A DNA stretch of 23,848 bases from Oscillospiraceae bacterium (GCA_009776905.1 WRMX01000017.1:1-23848), one strand, 5' to 3'; numbered from the stretch's first letter, positions 14,337-22,776 are shown. The notes: generated from the sequence alone by a model not told the origin. Program-made: numbers and translations.

Positions 14337-16175
14337 CTATGCTTTTGTGTCGTAATTCGTCAGCTCGTAAACGCCTGACAGATCGATATAACCCGCAGGA
14401 CGCGACAAGCACCCCTGGCTCTTGAAATACAAAAACCGACCATCAGTATGCACGGCAAGCGTGAATCCGCTGTCGTGCATAGTTTTAAGGTTCATGCAAA
14501 ACAACCCTTGAAGCCCGTCCCATTTCTGCTGGACCCAATTCATAACATACACATTGTCGCGCAGCTTGATATAGTCGCACGGCGAGCTCCACACATAGCC
14601 GCCCGCGCGATAAGCCGGCGTCCCCGGCTCGCCGTTGTTCGTGATCGTCCAGGAATATGAACGCGGCGAATTATATATGTGCATCGAAGTCATGTTGTCA
14701 TTCCAAGTCCGCGTGAAAGCGCGTCCAAGCAGCTCTGACGTGAACCCATGGCGGAATATGCGCTGCGCTGCCACACCATCCGCCTTTATGCAGCCGAAAT
14801 GGTAATTTGTGTCCACATCCGTCAGCTCATATTTCGTGCCAATCTTGAACTCGAGGCACGTGGCGCATCCATTATTGAAATCGATCGCAAAAAACAGAGC
14901 GGCCGGAGGAAAAGAGCCCGTGCGATAAAAGCCAAGAATGATGAGGTCGTCGTCGATTTCGACGGGGTGGTATATCTCATCATGCCATTCTGCATCGTCG
15001 CCCACGCGATATGCAAGCTGCGTCATCGTCTTGAATTCCATCTCCACGCAATATCCGTCGTCGCCGCGAAACGCCACTTTCTTCCCAACGCAATAATCCG
15101 TGTCCGCGGGAACATTCGGAATGGGGAAATTTTCGCCATACTCTCTGAGAATCCTGTCAGAATCGGAGATAATCGGATCTTTCGCCAGCTCCCTGAGCTC
15201 CTGCTCCGATATTTTTTTCGCCATAATGCTGGGGCGGTATGATTGCCGCGCGCCTTTGACGGAAAAATCGAGGCGCTTTTTGGCAAAATCGGAATGCTGG
15301 TCGCCTCTGTCGTTAAAATCGGAAAACGATGCATAGCGGCCGAGGAACTTCCCCTTGCCCCTGTACATAACATATTCAAATTCATCATTTTCATCGATGC
15401 CCATGGTGACGCCGACCTTCTTCACCCCTGAAATGTCAAGGACTTCCACGGACAAGCGCCCCGAATATTCCACCTCGCCAAAGCAATGGATATATGTCGT
15501 GTCATTAACTTGCAATAAATCGGAGACAAACGTCAAAACATCGCCGCTCTCAGGTGTTCCAATCTCGACAAAAGTCGTGAACGCATTTGAGGTATATGTC
15601 GTGAGCCTCTTTTTGCCCCGGTCTTCTTTCCACAAAATCATGCTGTTCTCAAGCCTCAACGAGAGCTTGTCGCGCTGTTCGGGGGGCGCCTTCCCGGGTA
15701 TTTCGACATACCCCGTATAGCATTGGCGCTGGACTTCGCGGCATATAAAGGGCTGCAGGCCCGGGACATCCGCCGCTTTGAGCTCGCCGCCGGCCGCGTC
15801 CGCAATATTAACGGAATCGTCGATGAACCACATTTCAAAGACAGTGGCGACCGATGTTTTCGCGTTATACGCAACCGCGTACCCCCGCTTTGTCCCGGGG
15901 ACCATGTGCGAAAACAAGACCATGTTTTTAAGCGACAACGCGCCATATGCGCAGGCAGCGGGCGCGCCGCCGTTTTCCTTGACCGTGAGCTGCGTTGCGG
16001 AATCAAACGAATATTCCAGCACCGGTCCCTCGACCGGGAGCTTGTCCGTGACAATCTTCAACGTCTTGCCGGCGAGGTCTTCGCAGAGCTGCGATGCGCA
16101 AACGGGAGCGCCGCCCGAGGCGACGATGCCATTGACTTGCTGCATATCGAGGTTTGTGTAGTCCAGCCTGTACAT
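14337..16175 (-). CDS. double-length MoaF-family protein, copy 2
   Basis: A 612-aa paralogue of the protein at 5739-7544, with the same four-part order. Shared blocks include 'SLKNMVLFSHMVPGTKRGYAV' (copy 1 'RDNVVLFTHTIPGSSRGWHI'), 'REVQRQCYTGY', 'VKGARQSYRPSIM' (copy 1 'GKGARYAYRPRDI'), 'DNMTSMHIYNSPRSYSWTI', 'YIKLRDNVYVMNWV' and 'LKTMHDSGFTLAV'. The copies are clearly homologous along their length but well diverged, so the duplication is not recent. There is no signal peptide. AAGGAGGT (16182-16189) is 6 bases before ATG. The gene converges on the CoA-transferase and lies 117 bases after the MBL-fold gene on the same strand. A ligand-binding or isomerase-like role in the adjacent pathway is possible but unproven. 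Confidence 0.8.
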   Translation of the reverse strand: MYRLDYTNLDMQQVNGIVASGGAPVCASQLCEDLAGKTLKIVTDKLPVEGPVLEYSFDSATQLTVKENGGAPAACAYGALSLKNMVLFSHMVPGTKRGYAVAYNAKTSVATVFEMWFIDDSVNIADAAGGELKAADVPGLQPFICREVQRQCYTGYVEIPGKAPPEQRDKLSLRLENSMILWKEDRGKKRLTTYTSNAFTTFVEIGTPESGDVLTFVSDLLQVNDTTYIHCFGEVEYSGRLSVEVLDISGVKKVGVTMGIDENDEFEYVMYRGKGKFLGRYASFSDFNDRGDQHSDFAKKRLDFSVKGARQSYRPSIMAKKISEQELRELAKDPIISDSDRILREYGENFPIPNVPADTDYCVGKKVAFRGDDGYCVEMEFKTMTQLAYRVGDDAEWHDEIYHPVEIDDDLIILGFYRTGSFPPAALFFAIDFNNGCATCLEFKIGTKYELTDVDTNYHFGCIKADGVAAQRIFRHGFTSELLGRAFTRTWNDNMTSMHIYNSPRSYSWTITNNGEPGTPAYRAGGYVWSSPCDYIKLRDNVYVMNWVQQKWDGLQGLFCMNLKTMHDSGFTLAVHTDGRFLYFKSQGCLSRPAGYIDLSGVYELTNYDTKA

Positions 16176-16249
16176 ATGGGTACCTCCTTAGAATAATTGG
16201 AACACGGTTCCATGCTTCGCGAAAATGACGTCGGGCATAGATGCGATTT

Positions 16250-16285
16250 TTTGAACCTCCCACGACTAAAGTCGCGAGTGTTCTC
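16250..16285. repeat. imperfect palindrome around CGACTAAAGTCG
   Basis: The core CGACT-AA-AGTCG is flanked by GAAC on the left and GTTC on the right with partial complementarity between. CCCACGACTAAAGTCG-type repeats are common intergenic elements in Clostridia-like genomes. The element lies between the MBL-fold stop and the second MoaF start and could act as an intercistronic hairpin. Confidence 0.45.
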
Positions 16286-16292
16286 GGCGATT

Positions 16293-17126
16293 TTATAAAA
16301 ATATCTCCATGCCGTCTTTGGCGACGATGAGATCGTCGGAAATGGCGGCGAGCTTCGCGGCAAGCGCATCGAGATCCTCATCCGTCGCGTTAATATGATG
16401 ATGGTACATCGCCAGCTTCTTAATCCCCGCCTCGCGCCAAACCTCCACGCCCTGTTCCCAGGAAGAATGGCCCCACCCGGAGAGCAAAGTCGCGTTGGTA
16501 AAATACGCATCAAAAACGACAAGGTCCGCGCCGGAAAGGAACTCAAGAAGCTCGGCAGAAAGCCCGTTCCCATACTCAAAATCAGACAGATAGCACAGCG
16601 ACCTGCCATTATATTCAAGCCTATATGATATCGACCCTCCCGGGTGGGAAACAAGAAGGCTTTTCACGATAATTTTTCCTCCGACGGTGGAAACGGACTG
16701 CCCCGGGCTGATGGTGTCGAATGAGAACTTGCCCGGAGGCGCTTCGCGAATCAGGTTTACGGGGAAAACGGGCGGAGAGTAGCACTCGATGAGGATTTCT
16801 TCCGGCGATTTCCCTTCTGAAGGCTGGCTGTGGAACACCATGCTCACGCCCGGGTCATACGACACGCCTGCGAACGGCAGCCCCTCGATATGGTCCTGGT
16901 GGTAATGGGACAGGAAAATATCGATGCTCTTCGGCAGCTTGTACTTTTGTAAAAAATAGTCGCTGAACGGCAGAAAACCGGTCGCCATATCAAAAACAAA
17001 GACATCGCCGCCGCATTCCGCAGATACGCAGGATGTGTTGCAGCCATAACGGGCTTTCTTTGCGCTGTTGACCGCGACAGAACCTTGAGTGCCCCATAAT
17101 ACAACTTTAAAGTCTGTTTCTTTCAT
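16293..17126 (-). CDS. metallo-beta-lactamase-fold hydrolase
   Basis: A 277-aa cytoplasmic hydrolase of the MBL superfamily. It has the 'WGTQGSVAV..ARYGCNTSCVSA' opening that marks the branch usually written G-x-RGS-x-P...YGGNTSCV, the metal motif 'SHYHQDHIEGL' (H74, H76, D78, H79), H161 in 'SHPGGSISY', D182 in 'LSDFEYG', and histidines near 220 and 242-244. Phosphodiesterase activity on cyclic phosphates or nucleotides is common in related groups (PhnP, RNase Z-like), but the substrate here is unknown. The ATG is 1 base after the HD-GYP stop and its AGGAGA site lies inside that gene, so the two are translationally coupled. The partner suggests a role in cyclic-nucleotide turnover or signalling. 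In the opening motif the usual second Gly is Cys and Arg is Gln. Confidence 0.86.
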   Translation of the reverse strand: MKETDFKVVLWGTQGSVAVNSAKKARYGCNTSCVSAECGGDVFVFDMATGFLPFSDYFLQKYKLPKSIDIFLSHYHQDHIEGLPFAGVSYDPGVSMVFHSQPSEGKSPEEILIECYSPPVFPVNLIREAPPGKFSFDTISPGQSVSTVGGKIIVKSLLVSHPGGSISYRLEYNGRSLCYLSDFEYGNGLSAELLEFLSGADLVVFDAYFTNATLLSGWGHSSWEQGVEVWREAGIKKLAMYHHHINATDEDLDALAAKLAAISDDLIVAKDGMEIFL

Positions 17127-17127
17127 G

Positions 17128-18261
17128 CTACTGCTCTCCTATGCCTTCCGCGCTGCGCGCGTTAGTGTCCAACATCTCATCCCACACCTCGAGCAGCGCG
17201 TCGACGACCTCCGGATCGAACTGACGGCCCCGCTCCTCGATAAAAAGGTCATGCACGCGCTCCGGCTCCCACGCTTTTTTATAACAACGGTCGCTGATGA
17301 GCGCGTCGAAGACGTCCGCCACGGCGACTATCCGCGCATATGGATCGATCTCTCCGTCCGTTTTGCCCAAGGGATAACCCTTGCCATCATACCTCTCGTG
17401 ATGCCCTGCGGCGATTTCCGCAGCGACTTGCAGCAACGAGCTGTCGCCGCGTTTGAGAATTTCGCTGCCGATCTCCGAATGCCTTTTCATAATGTCATAT
17501 TCTTCATTAGTAAAGCTGCCCGGTTTTTGCAACACTGCATCGGGAATGCCGATTTTGCCGATGTCGTGCATCGGCGCTGCAAGCGTCAGCGTTTCCAAGG
17601 ACTTTGGCGACAAACCCATCTGCCGCCCCAGGAGAGTCGCAAAAGCGGCGACCCTGGTGACGTGATTGCCCGTCTCCAAGGATCTGTGTTCGCCCGCATA
17701 GCCCAATATGTTAATAATCTCGCGCTGCGCCTTGTCGATCTCTTCATTGAGCAGGGCGGTTTCGATGGATTTGCCCGAATACGAAGCCGCGAGGCGGAGG
17801 TATTTGAGGTCCCTGTCCGTGAATATGCCCTCATCGGTCATTTTATTGACGGCTTGATATGCCCCGAGAATGTCTCCGTTATCGCTTCTGATGGGGATGA
17901 CGATGACCTCGCGCGTCACATAGCCGGTCTGCCGGTCCGTGTCCCTGTTGAAGTGCGGGTCGTTGTATGGGTCGTTGATGATCACGTCTTCGCCAATGCT
18001 GACGGCATATCCCACCAGCCCCGCGCCCTCAGGCAGCCGCAGCTCGTCCACGCCATGCGCGACTCGAGTATATAGTTCATGTGCTTTTTTGTCCCATAGC
18101 CAAACCGTGCAGCGGTCGGCGCCGATGAGTTCCCTGCCGAGGTCGGCAAGCAGCAGTAGCACGTTGTCAAGCGCGCGTTCTTTGGATATGTTTTCTATGT
18201 AGCCGAATATGAGCTCGAGCAGTTCTTCGCTGTTGCGGGTCGTCGTTGGTTCTTTTTCCAA
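17128..18261 (-). CDS. GAF-HD-GYP cyclic-di-GMP phosphodiesterase
   Basis: A soluble signalling enzyme with an N-terminal GAF domain (about 15-170, 'DRCTVWLWDKKAHELYTRVAHG') and a C-terminal HD-GYP domain (about 180-365). Catalytic features are complete: 'MHDIGKIGIPD' carries the HD pair (about 232-233), 'HHERYDGKGYPLG' the GYP motif (about 287-299), and 'ADVFDALISDRCYKKAW' the following helix. These enzymes hydrolyse cyclic-di-GMP; the GAF domain probably senses a small ligand. I prefer the TTG start at 18261 because AAAGGGGTGG lies just upstream at good spacing. In-frame alternatives are ATG 18282 and GTG 18291, which add residues without a comparable ribosome site. It heads a two-gene - strand unit and is divergent from the SLH-NHL gene. 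Confidence 0.93.
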   Translation of the reverse strand: MEKEPTTTRNSEELLELIFGYIENISKERALDNVLLLLADLGRELIGADRCTVWLWDKKAHELYTRVAHGVDELRLPEGAGLVGYAVSIGEDVIINDPYNDPHFNRDTDRQTGYVTREVIVIPIRSDNGDILGAYQAVNKMTDEGIFTDRDLKYLRLAASYSGKSIETALLNEEIDKAQREIINILGYAGEHRSLETGNHVTRVAAFATLLGRQMGLSPKSLETLTLAAPMHDIGKIGIPDAVLQKPGSFTNEEYDIMKRHSEIGSEILKRGDSSLLQVAAEIAAGHHERYDGKGYPLGKTDGEIDPYARIVAVADVFDALISDRCYKKAWEPERVHDLFIEERGRQFDPEVVDALLEVWDEMLDTNARSAEGIGEQ

Positions 18262-18293
18262 GTTGCCACCCCTTTCGCTCATTGTTCTCACAA

Positions 18294-18450
18294 TGATTGC
18301 GTAGCAATCCTATATCGTGTCTTGCGGTTCCGCCGCAAGCGGGAGCAAGACGATATACATACAATCATTATATCGTGTCTTGCGGTTCCGCCGCAGGCGG
18401 GAGCAAGACGATATACATAATATCAAAATATGATGATTGCGTAGCAATCA
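18294..18450. repeat. tandem palindromic repeat array (two 50-bp palindromes bracketed by short hairpins)
   Basis: Two copies of a 50-base palindrome (18311-18360 and 18369-18418, one difference) repeat at a 58-base period. Each begins TATATCGTGTCTTGCGG and ends GCAAGACGATATACAT, so it folds on itself; CTTGCGG/CCGCAAG gives an alternative inner stem in the first copy. The pair is bracketed by two copies of the hairpin TGATTGCGTAGCAATC (18294-18309 and 18434-18449). The array occupies the gap upstream of the HD-GYP gene and before the SLH-NHL promoter. There is no coding potential. It resembles REP/BIME-like elements more than CRISPR. Confidence 0.85.
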
Positions 18451-18500
18451 TTATATACGTTATTACTGTAAGAATCAATAGGTGAAAAATCGCAGGTATC

Positions 18501-18529
18501 TTGCAATATTTCTACATTTATTGTATAAT
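18501..18529 (+). promoter_or_regulatory. sigma-A promoter for the SLH-NHL operon
   Basis: TTGCAA (18501-18506) and TATAAT (18524-18529) are separated by 17 bases. Transcription would begin near 18536, at the foot of a structured leader of about 125 bases. Confidence 0.72.
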
Positions 18530-18532
18530 CAA

Positions 18533-18620
18533 GCCCTGTCCGGCAACATTGCGCGCTATACCGGACGCAACGTAGGGCGCCGCGTATGCGGAAAGGTCTA
18601 AATACGGGTAGCGCAACGTA
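18533..18620 (+). ncRNA. structured 5' leader with possible pseudoknot (candidate cis-regulatory RNA)
   Basis: Directly after the promoter, GCCCT (18533-18537) pairs with AGGGC (18574-18578) and encloses the stem GTCCGG/CCGGAC (18538-18543, 18561-18566), leaving a 7-base bulge GCAACGT. A second hairpin CCGC-GTAT-GCGG spans 18580-18591. The loop bases TTGCGC (18549-18554) are complementary to GCGCAA (18611-18616), a possible pseudoknot. CGCAACGTA occurs twice (18566-18574, 18612-18620). The strings GGACGCAA, GGTCTAA and GGGTAGC recall cyclic-di-GMP-I riboswitch cores, but their order and the missing P3 do not fit that model. No known class is assigned. Confidence 0.45.
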
Positions 18621-18660
18621 ATCCATGAAAAATGATTAATATAAGGCGGAGGCTGAAAAT

Positions 18661-20358
18661 ATGAAAATAAAGAAACACACCGGCGTCACGGCGATTATCC
18701 TGGCAATTGCCATGATGCTCGCACTTTGGGCTGTGGCAGGCGCCGCCGACCAATATGACGACCTCGGCAGCTCATGGGCAGCCGAAGACATTGAAACCCT
18801 TATCAACGCGGGAATATACGACGGGATGATATTCGATGACGATGCATCGTTCCGTCCGGAGCAGCCCATCACGCGCGCGGAATTCCTGCTCATCGTCTTC
18901 AACGCAATGGGCTTTGATCTCAACGCGCGCGACGAATCTCTGACCGCTCCGTTCATCGATTATGATGAAGCGCCCGAAGCATATCACCCATATATTTCCG
19001 AGGGCTTCAAAAGAGGAGTCCTTTTGGGGAAGGCAGCCCCCGGCGGCGGCCTTATGTCCGATTGGAACTCCCCGCTCACAAGGCAAGAAGCCGCGACGCT
19101 GATTGGGCGGATACTAAACGCATTTTCGGAAGATGAGCTCAATTATACCGACAGCGGCACCGTTGCGGCATGGGCATACGGCTATATCGCGGCGCTTACG
19201 GCAAAAGGGATTCTCGGCGGCATGCCTGATGGCTCGTTTGCTCCTCTGCGATATATGACCCGCGCGGAAGCGTCGCATTTTGTGCTGATGCTGATGGAAT
19301 CCGGCCTGTTTGTCCCCACGGAGATGCGCGTATACGCCGGCTCGACAGACCTTGGCGCGAATGACGGCGAAAGGCTGTCCGCTTCTTTCGGCACTCCTTA
19401 TGGACTGGCAGTCGGTTCCGGCAATGCCCTGCTCGTTGTTGACAAAGACGCAAATCTACTGAGACGGATAACGCAAACCGATGTAACGACAATTGCCGGC
19501 CAAACCAAGAACCTCGATATCAATGGCCTGCCGCAATCGGGATATAAAGATTCGGTCGCTGCTCCGGAAGTCATGATGCGCGGGCCGCGATATGTATGCT
19601 CCGGCGCCGATGGGACCATATATTATACCGATGGGGGCAACAATGCCTTGCGGATGATTTTGCCTGACGGAAACGGATATACAATGGCGGGCAACGGCAA
19701 GGCGGGGTATGTCAACGGCGCGAAAGAGGCGACGGAGTTTAATTTGCCATCGGGCGTCGCAGTCGGGCCCGACGGATCGATATATGTCGCCGACACGTTG
19801 AACAACTGCATCCGCAAGGTCACGTCTAGCGGGACGTCATCGCTCTTTGCGGGCATCCCCGGCGATGAAGGCGGATATGTCGACGGAGGCTTGCTCGAAG
19901 CGCGTTTTTGCGAACCCACCGACATTCAATTCGGTCCCGACGGGGCATTATATATCGCTGACACGGGCAATTCGATGATCCGCGTCATAAGCGGCGGCGC
20001 CGTTTCGACGCTGGCCGGAGCGCCGACCGAGCGAGACGAGCTGTCGGGGGCAATGATGGGCGGATATTTGGACGGGCCTGCGCAGGATGCTCTATTCAGA
20101 GGGCCTCTCGGCCTATTCGTCGATGCCTCCGGCGTCGTGTTGGTCGCGGATACTGAAAACAATGTGATTCGCAGGATCGAAAACGGGAACGTCACCACGC
20201 TCGCGGGCAATCTGGCTGCCGGGAATTCGACGGGGCCGGCTTTGCTGTCCATGTTAAACAGCCCTGCGGATGTGGCTATGATCGACGGCAAGGTCTATGT
20301 CTCGGACAGCTTCAACCACTGCATCAAGGTTTTCGGCTTTGCATTGGAAGATGAATGA
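18661..20358 (+). CDS. secreted SLH-domain protein with NHL beta-propeller
   Basis: A 565-aa exported protein. A signal peptide (about 1-29, 'VTAIILAIAMMLALWAVAGA', cleavage near AGAA-DQ) is followed by three S-layer-homology repeats (about 32-85, 97-152 and 161-211; the first and third carry 'ITRAEF' and 'MTRAEA' cores). These usually bind pyruvylated cell-wall polymers. From about 240 to 560 there are NHL-type repeats such as 'LPSGVAVGPDGSIYVADTLNNCIRKV', 'EPTDIQFGPDGALYIADTGNSMIRVI' and 'GPLGLFVDASGVVLVADTENNVIRRI', forming a beta-propeller likely to bind protein or glycan. It is therefore a wall-anchored surface protein. GGAGG is 8 bases before ATG. The structured leader precedes it and the FecR-GLUG gene follows 27 bases downstream, probably in one operon. 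Confidence 0.93.
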   Translation: MKIKKHTGVTAIILAIAMMLALWAVAGAADQYDDLGSSWAAEDIETLINAGIYDGMIFDDDASFRPEQPITRAEFLLIVFNAMGFDLNARDESLTAPFIDYDEAPEAYHPYISEGFKRGVLLGKAAPGGGLMSDWNSPLTRQEAATLIGRILNAFSEDELNYTDSGTVAAWAYGYIAALTAKGILGGMPDGSFAPLRYMTRAEASHFVLMLMESGLFVPTEMRVYAGSTDLGANDGERLSASFGTPYGLAVGSGNALLVVDKDANLLRRITQTDVTTIAGQTKNLDINGLPQSGYKDSVAAPEVMMRGPRYVCSGADGTIYYTDGGNNALRMILPDGNGYTMAGNGKAGYVNGAKEATEFNLPSGVAVGPDGSIYVADTLNNCIRKVTSSGTSSLFAGIPGDEGGYVDGGLLEARFCEPTDIQFGPDGALYIADTGNSMIRVISGGAVSTLAGAPTERDELSGAMMGGYLDGPAQDALFRGPLGLFVDASGVVLVADTENNVIRRIENGNVTTLAGNLAAGNSTGPALLSMLNSPADVAMIDGKVYVSDSFNHCIKVFGFALEDE

Positions 20359-20385
20359 CACACCTGATTTACTAGGAGGGTTCTT

Positions 20386-22776
20386 ATGAAAACGACATTT
20401 ACACGGAGTTCTAAACCGTTTATCAGTCTACTGCTTATCTTCGCCATTATATTCTCGCTTTCATTGGCGGGATTGTCGGCGATCGCGGCAGGCAGCAGCG
20501 TTTCGGCTGAGGTGGCGAGCATCAAGGGGAAAGTGACGGTCAAACGCGCTTCGAGCGAGAGGACTGTCACTGCATTCGCGGGCATGAAGCTGAGCCAGGG
20601 CGATGTTGTGACCACTGCGGCGGGCGCCGAGACTGTCGTGAACGTCGGCACGGATTTGTCGATCAAAGCGCTCAGCGACTCGTCTTTCAAGATTGCAGCC
20701 CTTTCGACCTCCAGCACCGGGTTCACGCTTATAAAGGGGACTGTTTTCAACCAGGTCAGCGGCTCCGGCTCGGGGAGCAATGTATCGGTGCAGACCGGCA
20801 ACACCGTCGTTGGAGTGCGCGGGACGACGTTCCTGGTCAGCCTGCGCGCAAGCGAGGATGACGGTTCCACGATCGTCCGCACGCTTGAGGGCACCGTTTT
20901 TCTCGAGAACGTCCGCAAACGCCTGGAGGCGGACGAGAACGCGTCGCTTGTGAGCGATCAGACGGAAGTCGGCGCGGGCAATGTGTCCGGCTCCGATGGC
21001 GTTTATGAGTTCAACCTGGACGATCTGCTTCCGGACGAGTTGAAGTATATATTGGAGCATCCGGACGAGTTCGATGCCGAGCTTCTGGAGGAGGCGCAAA
21101 AGGCGTTCGACGCGCTGCCTGTTGAAGAGGAGCCTGATGATGCCGAGGAGGACACGGAGATAAGGTATCGCCCGGAGCGCCCCGGCCCTGTGACGACTTA
21201 TTATACCGTGACGTTCCTGCTCGACGATGACAACGGCCACCTGGATTATTATGCCTATCCCTGCCCGAGGTCGCCATATAGGGTCAACGATACGACGCTC
21301 AGGGTTCCTGCCGGGACTTTGCTGACCGAAGACATGGTGCCGATGGCGGTGAAGCTGGGTGCGTCAATATACGACTGGATAGCCATCGATGAAGATGCTG
21401 TATATTTTACATATATACCGGGCAACGATTATCCTATCGGCGATACACCGGTTATGCGCAATATCGTATTGATGCCGCTATTTGAAGAAACATCTCTTCC
21501 ACCGTCTGAGTTCGGTGATGGATCCAACACTTACCCATATATCGTTACCAAAAACAATTTCGCGCATTTCCGATTTTATGTTCACACATATGACACCGGT
21601 GGTTATAATGGATTGAGCAAGTATTATCGCCTTGTCGACGACATCGACTTTAACGATTATCCAACAGATGTCCGCGATTGGAAACCCATCGGCGATTTAG
21701 ACAATCCATTCAAAGGGACTTTTATAGGATATGATGAGTATCTCGATAAGGCCGCAACACGAAAAATAGAAAACTTCGTATATAATATATCGCAAAGCAC
21801 GGACGATGAGGTATATGCGGGTTTCTTCGGGTATATCGATGGCACCAGCATCAGCAACTACAGCATTCAATCTATCGATTTATATGGCGAAATCAGTGTT
21901 GCAAGCGTTGGTGGCGCGGAATTTGACTCCTACATCGGCGGCATAGCTGGAGCTATTACAAATGGGCGAATTACGAAGTGTGCTGCAACAGTGCGGATAA
22001 ATGCCACGACCGACGGAGACATATCGATGGGGGGCATTATGGGCGGATTGAATGTTATCGGTGCTTATGGGAGCCAAATCTCGGAATGCTATTCCTCGGG
22101 CGAGCTTGTCGCGGCAAGCACGCTCAACAAAGTTAGTGGATTACAAGGCCTGTCTTCAAATTCTGCCATCTATCTTGGCGGCATTGCCGGATATGTGGCT
22201 CAAGAAACAACGTCACCTGAATTAATGCAAAACTGCTATTCAAACGCGAATGTGAGCGCGACCGCTACCGGTACAAACGGATCTGCCCACGCCGGAGGCA
22301 TTGTAGGATTTGTTAACGGTGATGATGCACATGTGTCTTATTGCTATTATTATGGCGAAGAGATAAAGGTTGCACGAACGAGTAACACAAATACCCACTA
22401 TCATTATGCAGGGGGTATCGCAGGGTATGTTACATCACCTAATACCATTAATAACTGTGTAATGTATCACAATACCAAGATTGAATGGGTATTTAGACCA
22501 GATGCAGGAAAGATATGGGGCAGTGGAGCATTAACAGGACAGAGTAACTACAGCAACATAGCTATTCAAATCGATAGCAATCCTGCTCCGACAGCACCAG
22601 GGGGTGATAATACTAATAAAGAAGGAGGCTTTGTTGATTATGATAATTTTCTGTCAACCTTGTCATGGTGGAAAGCCCCCGCAATGTGGGACATCGATGA
22701 TTCATCAGCCATCGGCTCTTCCTCCGTCTGGGTCTTCTTCAACAACCGCCCGGTGCTCCGCTGGCAACTATCATGA
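20386..22776 (+). CDS. exported FecR-domain protein with GLUG-like repeats
   Basis: A 796-aa surface protein. A signal or anchor segment (about 12-35) is followed by a FecR domain (about 38-150: 'VASIKGKVTVKRASSERTVTAFAGMKLSQGDVVTT', 'TVVGVRGTTFLVSL'), then an acidic stretch (about 205-265, rich in Asp, Glu and Pro). The C-terminal half has GLUG-type beta-helix repeats ('IGGIAGAITNGRITKCAATV', 'YLGGIAGYVAQETTSPELMQNCYSNANV', 'HAGGIVGFVNGDDAHVSYCYY', 'YAGGIAGYVTSPNTINNCVMY'), ending in 'NNRPVLRWQLS', a common terminus of such adhesin-like proteins. AGGAGGG stands 6 bases before ATG. The stop overlaps the start of the CHASE2 gene. The second half is visibly less GC-rich than the first, which may reflect module acquisition. 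Function is likely surface adhesion or signal sensing. Confidence 0.9.
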   Translation: MKTTFTRSSKPFISLLLIFAIIFSLSLAGLSAIAAGSSVSAEVASIKGKVTVKRASSERTVTAFAGMKLSQGDVVTTAAGAETVVNVGTDLSIKALSDSSFKIAALSTSSTGFTLIKGTVFNQVSGSGSGSNVSVQTGNTVVGVRGTTFLVSLRASEDDGSTIVRTLEGTVFLENVRKRLEADENASLVSDQTEVGAGNVSGSDGVYEFNLDDLLPDELKYILEHPDEFDAELLEEAQKAFDALPVEEEPDDAEEDTEIRYRPERPGPVTTYYTVTFLLDDDNGHLDYYAYPCPRSPYRVNDTTLRVPAGTLLTEDMVPMAVKLGASIYDWIAIDEDAVYFTYIPGNDYPIGDTPVMRNIVLMPLFEETSLPPSEFGDGSNTYPYIVTKNNFAHFRFYVHTYDTGGYNGLSKYYRLVDDIDFNDYPTDVRDWKPIGDLDNPFKGTFIGYDEYLDKAATRKIENFVYNISQSTDDEVYAGFFGYIDGTSISNYSIQSIDLYGEISVASVGGAEFDSYIGGIAGAITNGRITKCAATVRINATTDGDISMGGIMGGLNVIGAYGSQISECYSSGELVAASTLNKVSGLQGLSSNSAIYLGGIAGYVAQETTSPELMQNCYSNANVSATATGTNGSAHAGGIVGFVNGDDAHVSYCYYYGEEIKVARTSNTNTHYHYAGGIAGYVTSPNTINNCVMYHNTKIEWVFRPDAGKIWGSGALTGQSNYSNIAIQIDSNPAPTAPGGDNTNKEGGFVDYDNFLSTLSWWKAPAMWDIDDSSAIGSSSVWVFFNNRPVLRWQLS

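Noticed and set aside
18294..18450. Possible CRISPR array
   Set aside because: Only two long units are present, the 8-base gap is too short for a spacer, the units are full palindromes, and no cas gene is nearby.
18533..18620. Calling the leader a cyclic-di-GMP-I (GEMM) riboswitch
   Set aside because: ACGCAA, GGTCTAA and GGTAGC occur, but no P3 hairpin lies between the last two, the GNRA loop is absent and the first stem loop is too long.
20461..21240. Antisense frame (259 aa, - strand) over the FecR domain
   Set aside because: It is the shadow of a well-supported FecR gene, and its composition is Arg/Ala-rich without motifs.
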